In this document: in pieces, positions 15,204 to 22,297 of the stretch
Position numbering within the stretch: position 1 is the stretch's first letter
Layout: every line of letters begins with the position of its first letter
NCBI GenBank assembly: GCA_965207755.1
Contig: OZ242297.1
Coordinates: 2,108,001-2,172,000 of the forward strand
Direction of reading: 5' to 3'
DNA: 64,000 nt
Source: Aldehydirespirator sp028819505
Lineage (GTDB): Bacteria > Actinomycetota > Acidimicrobiia > Acidimicrobiales > Aldehydirespiratoraceae
Notes under the pieces: model-generated
The model's database searches: none
What the model was told of the DNA's origin: nothing
What the model saw: only the letters and a program-made list of their open reading frames with translations
Position numbers and translations under genes: made by a program

Positions 15204-16769
15204 CTAGGTCGCGGCCACGGCCACAGGGATGAGGCGACGGCCCGCCGATGCTTGCGCCGGGGCCACTTGCGGTGCCTCGATGTCGACCAGGGCGCCCTGC
15301 AGGAAGTTGGCCGCGGCTGCGGTGACCTCGACTTGCGCGTAGGTGCCGGTCGGCGGCACTCCTCCCGGCGGTGATCCGAAGTGCACCAGGGTGTTGCGCC
15401 GGGTGCGGCCGGTGGTCACGGACGGATCCTTCTTGCTGGGCCCCTCCACGACGACCTCCTCGACCCTGCCGACGCGGGCCTCGTTGGCGAGGCGGCTGGA
15501 GCGCTCGATCACTCGCCGCAGGCGCTCGTAGCGGTCCACGGACACGTCGTGGGGCACGAACCGGTCGCCCATCTCCGCGGCCGCGGTGCCGGGCCGGGGC
15601 GAGAAGATGAACGTGAAGGCGCTGTCGTAGCGGGCCTCGGCCGCCACCTCCAGGGTCTTGACGAAGTCCTCTTCGGTCTCGCCGGGGAACCCGACGATGA
15701 TGTCGGTGGAGACAGCCAGGTCTTCGACCGCGGCCCGGGCCGCTCGCAGCCGTTCAAGGTAGCGCTCAGCGGTGTAGCCCCGGCGCATGGCCCGCAGCAC
15801 GGTGTCGCTGCCCGACTGCAGCGGCAGGTGCAGGTGCTCGCACACGGCCGGTACCTCGGCCATGGCCGCGATGGTCTCGGGCCGCAGGTCCTTGGGATGG
15901 GGACTGGTGAATCGCACCCGCCGGATGCCGTCGACGGCCCCCACTGCCCGGAGCAGGTCGGCGAACAGCGTCCGGGCCCGACGGTCTGAGGTCCATTGCG
16001 ACCCGCACCACCAGGAGTCGTCGCCGGCCGGGGCCTGCCCGTTGCCACTGCTGGTGGTCGTCACGCGGCCATTGCTGGCCGCTACCGGGTCGCTGCCGTT
16101 TCCTTTGGCGCTTCCCCGGCGCAAGAGGGCCAGGTCTCGGCCGTAGCTGTTGACGTTCTGGCCGAGCAGGGTGACCTCGCTGACACCGCCCGCAGCCAGG
16201 TCCCGCACCTCGTCGACCAGCTCCCCGAAGGGCCGGCTGATCTCAGGACCGCGCACGTCCGGCACAATGCAGAAAGTGCAGCTGTTGTCGCACCCGATCT
16301 GGATGGTCACCCAGGCGGAGTGCTCGGCCTCCCGGCGCACCGGCAGCACCGACGGGAACGCCTCGGCGTCCTCTCGGACCGTCTCGGCGAGGATCTCCAC
16401 CACCGGACCGTGCCGCCGGGCATGGTCGATGAGCTCGGCCGCCCGGTGCACGTTGTGGGTGCCGAACACCACGTCGACGTGGCCGGCCCGCTCCCGGACC
16501 AGCTCCCGGTCCTTCTGGGCCAGGCACCCGGCCACCGCGATCAGCGCGCCGGGCCGCTCGGCCTTCACCGCCTTGAGCCGGCCCAGGGCGCCGTACAGCT
16601 TGTTGTCGGCGTTCTCCCGGATGCAGCAGGTGTTGAGCACCATCACGTCGGCGTCCTCCAGCACGGAGGCGCGCTCGTATCCGTCGTCCTCGAGCAGACC
16701 CGCGATCCTCTCGGAGTCGTGCTCGTTCATCTGGCACCCGAAGGTGCGGATGGCATAGGTCCGCCCCAC
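15204..16769 (-). CDS. miaB: tRNA-2-methylthio-N6-dimethylallyladenosine synthase
   Basis: Radical SAM methylthiotransferase that adds a methylthio group to i6A37. Three domains are visible in 521 residues: the UPF0004 domain with three cluster cysteines (GCQMNEHDSE, LNTCCIRENA, VAGCLAQKD), the radical SAM domain with CDNSCTFC (about residue 160), and a C-terminal TRAM domain (GRTRRNTLVHFG). An insertion of about 45 residues (NGSDPVAASNGRVTTTSSG) interrupts the SAM domain. A GTG start overlaps no neighbour. In relatives recX lies between recA and this gene; here toxin-antitoxin debris does. Confidence 0.95.
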   Translation of the reverse strand: MGRTYAIRTFGCQMNEHDSERIAGLLEDDGYERASVLEDADVMVLNTCCIRENADNKLYGALGRLKAVKAERPGALIAVAGCLAQKDRELVRERAGHVDVVFGTHNVHRAAELIDHARRHGPVVEILAETVREDAEAFPSVLPVRREAEHSAWVTIQIGCDNSCTFCIVPDVRGPEISRPFGELVDEVRDLAAGGVSEVTLLGQNVNSYGRDLALLRRGSAKGNGSDPVAASNGRVTTTSSGNGQAPAGDDSWWCGSQWTSDRRARTLFADLLRAVGAVDGIRRVRFTSPHPKDLRPETIAAMAEVPAVCEHLHLPLQSGSDTVLRAMRRGYTAERYLERLRAARAAVEDLAVSTDIIVGFPGETEEDFVKTLEVAAEARYDSAFTFIFSPRPGTAAAEMGDRFVPHDVSVDRYERLRRVIERSSRLANEARVGRVEEVVVEGPSKKDPSVTTGRTRRNTLVHFGSPPGGVPPTGTYAQVEVTAAAANFLQGALVDIEAPQVAPAQASAGRRLIPVAVAAT

Positions 16770-16847
16770 ACCCCCAGGCTACGCCCTCGGCTCTGAAGCG
16801 ACCTGCGGGCGACCAATGGATGGCTCCTTGCGCGACCAATCAGAAGG

Positions 16848-16876
16848 TTGCACTTATAGAAGATCACGCTTATGCT
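16848..16876 (+). promoter_or_regulatory. Probable promoter of the toxin-antitoxin remnant (leaderless)
   Basis: TTGCAC (16848-16853), a 17-base spacer and TATGCT (16871-16876) form a sigma70-like promoter. The GTG start at 16885 is only 8 bases after the -10 box, so the transcript would be leaderless, common in actinobacteria. CGACCAAT occurs twice just upstream (about 16810 and 16833) and could be an operator. Confidence 0.55.
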
Positions 16877-16884
16877 AGATTGCG

Positions 16885-17088
16885 GTGTGGGAAGTCGAGT
16901 ACACCGACGAGTTCGAGGCGTGGTGGCGCGAACTCACCCAGGCTCAGCAGGAAGCACTCGACGACAGAGTGATGCTGTTGGCCGAGGTAGGTCCCGCCCT
17001 GAGGCGCCCCGTGGTCGTTCCTGCGGCTGATGACCTGTACGACGCGCATCTCGAAGAGCTGCGACTAGAGGAGCTCGCCGATGGCTAG
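16885..17088 (+). CDS. HigB/Gp49-like (RelE superfamily) toxin with central deletion
   Basis: The first 38 residues (MWEVEYTDEFEAWWRELTQA...) match the start of phage-derived Gp49/HigB-type RelE-fold toxins. The last 20 (VPAADDLYDAHLEELRLEEL) match their C-terminus. The middle, which in the family holds the core beta-strands and the basic catalytic residues (about 45-55 residues), is absent: GPALRRP jumps straight to VVVPAADD with the frame kept. The 67-residue product is therefore almost certainly inactive. An antitoxin gene follows at once. Confidence 0.7.
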   Translation: MWEVEYTDEFEAWWRELTQAQQEALDDRVMLLAEVGPALRRPVVVPAADDLYDAHLEELRLEELADG

Positions 17089-17120
17089 TGATGATTCGAT
17101 TCGATTGGAGTGTGATTCCG

Positions 17121-17462
17121 ATGCCTTCCACTCAGAGTTACCGGGCGCTGCACGACGAGGTGCTGGCGCGCCCCGGGGCCGAAGAGCGCCTGGCCGCGCT
17201 GCGCAGCGAGACGCTCGCAGAGATCGGTCTTCAGGCGCTGCGACGGACTCTGGACTTCTCCCAGGTCGACCTCGCTGCTGAGCTGGGCATCAGCCAGTCT
17301 GCGGTGTCGCAGCTGGAGCGAGGCGACGACGTCAAGGTGTCGACGCTTCGCAGCTACGTGCACGGGCTCGGAGCCCGTCTGCAGATCGTGGCTGTCTTCG
17401 ATGACGGCGAGACTGAGACCGCCGTGCCGATCCGCATCGGCCCCGACCCTGTTGACCCGTGA
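17121..17462 (+). CDS. XRE-family antitoxin (HigA-like)
   Basis: Helix-turn-helix protein of 113 residues. The HTH lies at about residues 36-75 (LDFSQVDLAAELGISQSAVSQ, then LERGDDVKVSTLRSYV), followed by a beta-rich tail (LQIVAVFDDGETETAVPI) typical of antitoxins that partner Gp49/HigB toxins. ATG 17121 is preferred, with GGAG 10 bases upstream; the frame is open to 17088, overlapping the toxin stop. It looks intact and could still repress its own promoter, although its toxin has lost its core. Confidence 0.8.
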   Translation: MPSTQSYRALHDEVLARPGAEERLAALRSETLAEIGLQALRRTLDFSQVDLAAELGISQSAVSQLERGDDVKVSTLRSYVHGLGARLQIVAVFDDGETETAVPIRIGPDPVDP

Positions 17463-17636
17463 ATGGCGCAGCGCCGAAGCTAACAGGGCCTTCAACGCAA
17501 CTATGGTTCACTCGATGCCTGCCAGCCCGAGGTCGGCGATTCCTCGTGGAGCCTTATCGAGAGCCGTCCCCTGCGTCACCGGCCGGTGCCGCCCGTCGCT
17601 ATCCCCACCTTGAAGATCCGAACCTAGGCTGAACCG

Positions 17637-17795
17637 ATGGCCGTGCCTGAGCCCGAAGGGTACGAAGACTTCGACCCGGATGAGGAGACCCGGCACATTC
17701 TTGCCGACGGCGAGCTGATGGAGTCTCTGCGGGTCTCTCGGGCCGAGGCCGCCGACCGCAAGGCGCAGTTGCGCTCAGCCCGAACGAACGTCTAG
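17637..17795 (+). CDS. Small antitoxin-like open frame, 52 residues
   Basis: ATG 17637 to TAG 17795 encodes MAVPEPEGYEDFDPDEETRH... and ends VSRAEAADRKAQLRSARTNV. The acidic start and the helical LADGELMESLRVSRAEAADR segment resemble the tails of small antitoxins, but I cannot name a family. It sits just before a decayed second copy of the HigA-like tail, so it is probably part of a lost duplicate module. The 174 bases before it (17463-17636) contain nothing I can assign. Confidence 0.4.
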   Translation: MAVPEPEGYEDFDPDEETRHILADGELMESLRVSRAEAADRKAQLRSARTNV

Positions 17796-17800
17796 CGGGG

Positions 17801-17875
17801 ATCGTCGCCGTCTTCGATGACGGCGACGCCGAGACAGCCGTACCGATCCGTATCGGCGCCGACCCCACGTATCCC
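17801..17875 (+). pseudogene. Decayed second copy of the HigA-like antitoxin tail
   Basis: Reading from 17801 gives IVAVFDDGDAETAVPIRIGADPTYP, nearly the same as the last residues of the antitoxin at 17121-17462 (IVAVFDDGETETAVPIRIGPD). DNA identity is about 80 % over 75 bases. No start or HTH precedes it, and the frame runs on into the recA 3' end. It shows that two related modules once lay between miaB and recA. Confidence 0.7.
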
Positions 17876-17885
17876 GTAAGAACCG

Positions 17886-18923
17886 TCAGGCGGCGGCGGT
17901 GGCTGGGGGCTCTGATGTGGCGGTCTGATCCCACTCGGGTTCGGGCATTACGGCCTTCCAGACCAGGTCGGAGATCTCGACCATCGTCTCGGGGTTGTCC
18001 TGCAGGAACGCCTTGGCGTTCTCGCGCCCCTGGCCGAGCTGCTCGCCGTCGTAGGTGTACCAGGCACCGGACTTCTTCACGATGGACTCGGTGACGGCCA
18101 GGTCCAGCACCGAGCCCTCACGGGAGATGCCCTGGCCGTACATGATGTCGAACTCGGCCTGCTTGAACGGCGGGGCGCACTTGTTCTTCACAACCTTGAC
18201 CCGGGTGCGGTTGCCCACCACCTCCATGCCGTTCTTGATCGACTCGATCCGGCGGATGTCGAGCCGCACCGACGAGTAGAACTTCAGGGCCCGGCCGCCG
18301 GGGGTGGTCTCCGGCGACCCGAACATCACCCCGATCTTCTCGCGCAGCTGGTTGATGAAGATGCAGATGGTGTTGGACTTGTTGAGGTTGGAGGTGAGCT
18401 TGCGCAGGGCCTGCGACATGAGCCGGGCCTGCAGGCCGACGTGGGTGTCGCCCATGTCGCCCTCGAGCTCGGCCCTCGGGGTGAGCGCGGCCACCGAATC
18501 GATCACCACCACGTCGAGCGCCCCGGAGCGGATCAGCATGTCGGTGATCTCCAGGGCCTGCTCGCCGGTGTCGGGCTGCGATATGAGCAGCTCGTCGATG
18601 TCCACGCCGATGGCCTTGGCGTAGATCGGGTCCATGGCGTGCTCAGCGTCGACGTAGGCGCAGATGCCGCCGTTGCGCTGGGCCTCGGCCACCACGTGGG
18701 TGGCCAGGGTGGTCTTGCCCGAGGACTCCGGGCCGTATATCTCGGTGACCCGGCCCCGGGGCAGGCCCCCGATGCCGAGGGCCAGGTCCAGCGACAGCGC
18801 CCCCGTCGGGATCGCCTCGATGTTCATGGCGGCCTTCTCGCCCATCTTCATGACCGAGCCCTGGCCGAACTGCTTGTCGATCTGGCTCATGGCCATGTCG
18901 AGTGCCTTGTGTCGATCGTCCAC
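17886..18923 (-). CDS. recA: Recombinase RecA
   Basis: DNA-dependent ATPase that forms the strand-exchange filament and, as coprotease, triggers LexA self-cleavage. The 345 residues hold the Walker A GPESSGKTT (about 65-73), Walker B VVVIDSVAAL, the L1 loop LMSQALRKLT region, INQLREKIGVMFGSPETTPG (L2) and an acidic-to-alanine-rich short tail. GTG 18923 is preceded by AGGAGAAGG, an excellent ribosome site. An SOS box lies 160 bases upstream. There is no recX downstream. Confidence 0.98.
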   Translation of the reverse strand: MDDRHKALDMAMSQIDKQFGQGSVMKMGEKAAMNIEAIPTGALSLDLALGIGGLPRGRVTEIYGPESSGKTTLATHVVAEAQRNGGICAYVDAEHAMDPIYAKAIGVDIDELLISQPDTGEQALEITDMLIRSGALDVVVIDSVAALTPRAELEGDMGDTHVGLQARLMSQALRKLTSNLNKSNTICIFINQLREKIGVMFGSPETTPGGRALKFYSSVRLDIRRIESIKNGMEVVGNRTRVKVVKNKCAPPFKQAEFDIMYGQGISREGSVLDLAVTESIVKKSGAWYTYDGEQLGQGRENAKAFLQDNPETMVEISDLVWKAVMPEPEWDQTATSEPPATAAA

Positions 18924-19083
18924 GTCCTTCTCCTGTGTCTTGTGCCCACTTGGGGCGGGTGGATGTCTGGTGGCCTCTCGGCGAGTCGGGGATGCTTGAC
19001 GAACCTACGCGGGGGGTGTGACAGGCCCGGCGAAGGTTCGCCGAGCGCCGTCGTTCCTCGCACAGCTTACAACAATGTAGTTG

Positions 19084-19097
19084 CGAACATGTGTTCA
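19084..19097 (-). promoter_or_regulatory. LexA operator (SOS box) of recA
   Basis: CGAACATGTGTTCA, within TTGCGAACATGTGTTCATG, matches the SOS consensus. It lies in the 391-base divergent spacer between recA (minus) and msrB (plus), which otherwise has no gene. On the minus strand the AT-richer stretch after it (acattgttgtaagc) is the likely recA promoter. msrB could be co-regulated, but there is no evidence for that. Confidence 0.8.
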
Positions 19098-19314
19098 TGT
19101 CAAGCACCCGCGAGCGGGGGACGGAGCGGGCCGGCAGCGCTCGCATCGAGGCACCTCGGAATCCGATTCGCCGGCCGGGAACCATACGAAGCCCGTGTGC
19201 GCTGCCTACCGTAGAGCCGTCGAGGAGAAAGGCAACACGATGCTCCCGCGAATCTTCGGAAACAGGCGCCGAACACAGTCGCATGCAGATCAGGACCACA
19301 GAAAGGCATCCACC

Positions 19315-19740
19315 ATGACCTCGCAAGCCTCCCCCGCCCGCCAGAGGATCGACGACGCCGAGCTGCGGGACCGCCTCACGCCGGCGCAGTACCAGGTAAC
19401 CCAGCAGGCCGGCACCGAGCGGGCGTTCACCGGCGAGTACTGGAACTGCCACGACGACGGCACCTACCACTGCATCGTGTGCGACGCGCCGCTGTTCTCC
19501 AGCGACACCAAGTACGAGTCCGGCACCGGCTGGCCCAGCTTCTGGGAGGCGGTCGACCCCGCCGCGGTGGAGATCCACACCGACCGCAGCTTCGGCATGG
19601 TCCGCGAGGAGGCCGTGTGCGCCAACTGCGGCGCCCACCTGGGCCACAGATTCCCCGACGGCCCCCAACCCACCGGCGAGCGCTACTGCATGAACTCAGC
19701 ATCCCTCCGCCTCGAACGCACCGACGACAGCGGCGCCTGA
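19315..19740 (+). CDS. msrB: Peptide-methionine (R)-S-oxide reductase
   Basis: Repairs oxidised methionine (R-sulfoxide) in proteins. The 141 residues carry the two zinc-binding CxxC pairs (CIVCDAPLF, CANCGAHLG), the GTGWPSFWEAV motif and the catalytic cysteine in RYCMNSASL. ATG 19315 gives the standard length. An in-frame ATG at 19240 with GAGGAGAAAGG upstream would add 25 residues (MLPRIFGNRRR...) and cannot be excluded. Divergent from recA; convergent with the AbiEii-like gene. Confidence 0.93.
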   Translation: MTSQASPARQRIDDAELRDRLTPAQYQVTQQAGTERAFTGEYWNCHDDGTYHCIVCDAPLFSSDTKYESGTGWPSFWEAVDPAAVEIHTDRSFGMVREEAVCANCGAHLGHRFPDGPQPTGERYCMNSASLRLERTDDSGA

Positions 19741-19800
19741 CCGCCGCCCCGCCCGCCGAACGAGCCAGGATCCGTCAGGAACGCTCGACCGGGCGCTCCG

Positions 19801-20475
19801 CTAATCCTCGGCAAGAAGCTGCTGGAAGGCGGCTGCGACCTCCAGCTGCCTCGCTGCGAAGTAGTCCACTACCCGCTCTCTGATGTCCGCGCCGAAGATC
19901 TCCTCCATGGCGGCGTCGCTCTTGACGGGCCCGAAGTCCGCGAGATGCCGGAGAACGCCGCTGACCTGGGCGTAGCTCAGGTCGATGCCGTACCGGCGGA
20001 AGTGCAGCATGACAGCCTGTTCGATGCTGATTCCGCCGGCCGTCTCGATGAACATCACATCGATGAAGTCGCGCAGCTGCTTCCGACCGGTGATCGCCTT
20101 GAACTTGCCTGCCGCGATGTCCTGAAGCGAGGCTACGTGAAGTCCGCCGACCTCCATCGTCGGGCCGAGCCGATGCGCGCCCTCGTCAGCGACGATGGCC
20201 ACGTTCACATCGTTGAACACTCCGCGGATCAGCCGCCCGGAGGCATCGGTCACGAGGAACTCTCCGGCAGCCGACAATCCGGAGATAACCGCATCGATGT
20301 CGAAGCGCGCAGGAAAGAAGACGTCAAGATCCTCGCTGCGACGGTGGCGCAGCCAGATCGCCAGGCCCGTGCCGCCCATCAGCGCACCGCCTTCCGGGAG
20401 AGCGGCCGCCACAGCCGGCCAGGCGTTGAGCGTTCCCTCCGGCAGCAGGTCGCGATAGTCAGAGAGACGACGCAC
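19801..20475 (-). CDS. AbiEii/AbiGii-type nucleotidyltransferase toxin
   Basis: MNT/AbiEii-fold protein of 224 residues. The nucleotidyltransferase signature is GGALMGGTGLAIWLRHR followed by RSEDLDVFF, giving the G[GS] turn and the DxD-type metal site; RKQLRDFIDVMF and a helical C-terminus follow. In the AbiE system the toxin is such an enzyme and is countered by a winged-helix antitoxin (type IV). The upstream gene overlaps its start by 17 bases and begins with a winged-helix-like segment, so a type IV toxin-antitoxin pair is likely. It acts in the cytoplasm; target unknown. Confidence 0.8.
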   Translation of the reverse strand: MRRLSDYRDLLPEGTLNAWPAVAAALPEGGALMGGTGLAIWLRHRRSEDLDVFFPARFDIDAVISGLSAAGEFLVTDASGRLIRGVFNDVNVAIVADEGAHRLGPTMEVGGLHVASLQDIAAGKFKAITGRKQLRDFIDVMFIETAGGISIEQAVMLHFRRYGIDLSYAQVSGVLRHLADFGPVKSDAAMEEIFGADIRERVVDYFAARQLEVAAAFQQLLAED

Positions 20476-21049
20476 GGCGCTTCGCTAGTGCGGTGCGGAC
20501 GAGTTGCCGCCTGTCGTCAGGGATGTGGGGATGCCCCTCGACAAACTCCAGAGAATCGCAGGGCAGCGTCGAGAGCGCCCACCCCCACGACGTGACGTCC
20601 GAGGACGCGAGGATGCGCTCCGCGACGAAGTCGGCGTGGCGGGGCAGCTTGTACAACGACGTGTCGCCCCACCAGAACAGGTGAGCGAAGCGCTCCGGGA
20701 GGCGGTCGGGCATCGGCGCGGGCGACAGGTCGGGAAGCTCCGTGAAGCGCAGCACGTCGGGCACCTGCGACCAAGCGGCCGCCACGTCGAGACGCCAGAC
20801 AACCTCGCGCCGCACCGGCCGGGCCAGCACCAACTCGGGGTCGCCGGTGATCAGGCCCAACTCGACGAGCCTCTCCAGGCACAGCAGCGCCTCCCCGCGG
20901 CCCACCCCGGCGGCCACCGCGACCGACGCAGACGGATAGAGGCCTAGCGGGCGCCGCGACAGCGCGGCCAGGACGCGCTTCTCGGGCTCCGAGAGCGCTA
21001 GTCCCGCCGGATCCAGCCCGTCGTCGTGCCCGCCGGAGTCGGATTCCAC
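20459..21049 (-). CDS. Winged-helix protein, probable partner (antitoxin) of the AbiEii-like toxin
   Basis: Not a protein I can place in a named family. The first 75 residues (LSEPEKRVLAALSRRPLGLY, then VGRGEALLCLERLVELGLI) look like a winged helix. The rest contains FAHLFWWGDTSLYKLPRHAD and WGWALSTLPCDSL, of unknown role. It ends inside the toxin gene (17-base overlap), so the two are translationally coupled. Position and the DNA-binding start support an AbiEi-like antitoxin role, by inference only. Confidence 0.6.
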   Translation of the reverse strand: MESDSGGHDDGLDPAGLALSEPEKRVLAALSRRPLGLYPSASVAVAAGVGRGEALLCLERLVELGLITGDPELVLARPVRREVVWRLDVAAAWSQVPDVLRFTELPDLSPAPMPDRLPERFAHLFWWGDTSLYKLPRHADFVAERILASSDVTSWGWALSTLPCDSLEFVEGHPHIPDDRRQLVRTALAKRRASSL

Positions 21050-21062
21050 ACCACAAGGCTAA

Positions 21063-21151
21063 GAGGCCGAGCGAATAGGCGGGCGCGAACAGCCTTCAAG
21101 AGCGAGGCCATGGCCCGAGCGGCCCGTGAGCGCAGCGAACAAGAGCGGGAA
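21063..21151 (-). repeat. Dispersed repeat, copy E (inverted)
   Basis: On the minus strand it reads ATTCCCGCTCTTGTTCGCTG, CGCTCACGGGCCGCTCGGGC, CATGGCCTCGCTC, then a distal part ending CGCTCGGCCTC. It is the copy closest to D in sequence but in opposite orientation, lying in the 204-base spacer between the antitoxin-like gene and the GNAT gene. Confidence 0.6.
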
Positions 21152-21253
21152 TGACACCGCCGCGGCGCGACGGACTGTCACCTATCCGCGCAGCCCCTAA
21201 GGCCAGCGCACGGGCTCGGGGGTGTTGACCGCTCGGCCTCCTACCCTTCTGCC

Positions 21254-22249
21254 GTGCGGATCGTCGATGCTAGGCAACTGGACCCGGACGGCTTCGCCGC
21301 GGCGCTGGAGTTGCAGCAGCGGGTGGACCGCGAGCGCGACCCCGGGCTGCCGGTCACGCCCGCCGACGAATTGCGGGCCACCTTCGACGACGATGCCACC
21401 GACCACCGCCGCCACCAGCGGGTGGTTGCCTTCACAGACAGCAACACCGCGGCCGCCATCGGGCATGTGGAGCTCAACACGGACGCAGCCAACGCCGCCG
21501 TGGCCGGGGTGGAGATCACCCCCAGCGACGACCGCACCGCAGCCGCGGTGCTGGCCGAGCTACTGCGGCTGGCCCGAGCCGACGGGCGGACTTCGATCAT
21601 CGCGTGGGGCGACCACACCCCGGCCGCCGACGCCTTCTGGACCGGCCTGGGAGCGGAGCTGCGCTACACCGAGCAGGAGTCGAGGCTCGACCTGGCCGCG
21701 GTGGACCCCGAGCTCATGGCGCAGTGGATCGCGGCCGGCCCGGCCGACCTGGAACTGGTGCACTGGACCCGCCACTGCCCCGAGGACCGGATCGACGCGC
21801 TGGTGGCCACCGCCAACGCCATGAACGACGCACCCACCGACGACCTGGAGATCGCCGACACCGTCGTCGACGCGGCCATGGTCCGGGCCGAGATCGAGGC
21901 CCGGGCAGCCCGCGGGCTGGAGTACCACGGCGTGCTGGCCGTCACCGCCGACGGCGAGGCGGCCGGCACCACCGAGGTGTTCGTCAACCGCCACCGGCCC
22001 GCGGCGTCGTGGCAGTGGTCCACCGTGGTGATGCCCGCCCACCGGGGCCGGGGCATCGGGCGCTGGATGAAGGCAGCCATGTGGCAGAGGCTCCGCCGGA
22101 CCGAACCCGAAGTGACCGCTCTCCAGACCGGCAACGCCGCCAGCAACGCCCACATGCTGGCCATCAACAGCGAGATGGGCTTCGTGCCCACCCACCTGAC
22201 GGGCTGCTGGCAGGCCGACCTCGAGGTGCTCCGGACCAGCCTCGCCTGA
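21254..22249 (+). CDS. Two-domain GNAT N-acetyltransferase
   Basis: The 331 residues contain two GNAT folds. The N-terminal one (about 1-150) is degenerate. The C-terminal one (about 160-330) keeps the acetyl-CoA loop in VVMPAHRGRGIGRWMKAAMW and the ALQTGNAASNAHMLAINSEMGF motif. This arrangement resembles mycothiol synthase and related actinobacterial acetyltransferases, but the 'NAASNAHM..IN..MGF' form is shared by many uncharacterised paralogues, so no substrate is claimed. GTG start at 21254. Confidence 0.8.
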   Translation: MRIVDARQLDPDGFAAALELQQRVDRERDPGLPVTPADELRATFDDDATDHRRHQRVVAFTDSNTAAAIGHVELNTDAANAAVAGVEITPSDDRTAAAVLAELLRLARADGRTSIIAWGDHTPAADAFWTGLGAELRYTEQESRLDLAAVDPELMAQWIAAGPADLELVHWTRHCPEDRIDALVATANAMNDAPTDDLEIADTVVDAAMVRAEIEARAARGLEYHGVLAVTADGEAAGTTEVFVNRHRPAASWQWSTVVMPAHRGRGIGRWMKAAMWQRLRRTEPEVTALQTGNAASNAHMLAINSEMGFVPTHLTGCWQADLEVLRTSLA

Positions 22250-22253
22250 GACG

Positions 22254-22277
22254 GCGGCGCCGGCCGTCGGGCGCCGC
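22254..22277 (+). terminator. Hairpin after the GNAT gene
   Basis: GCGGCGC (22254-22260) and GCGCCGC (22271-22277) pair around a 10-base loop, five bases after the stop codon, in a convergent spacer. No U-run; it may act in both directions. Confidence 0.35.
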
Positions 22278-22297
22278 GGCAGGCCCCGGGGCGGGGC

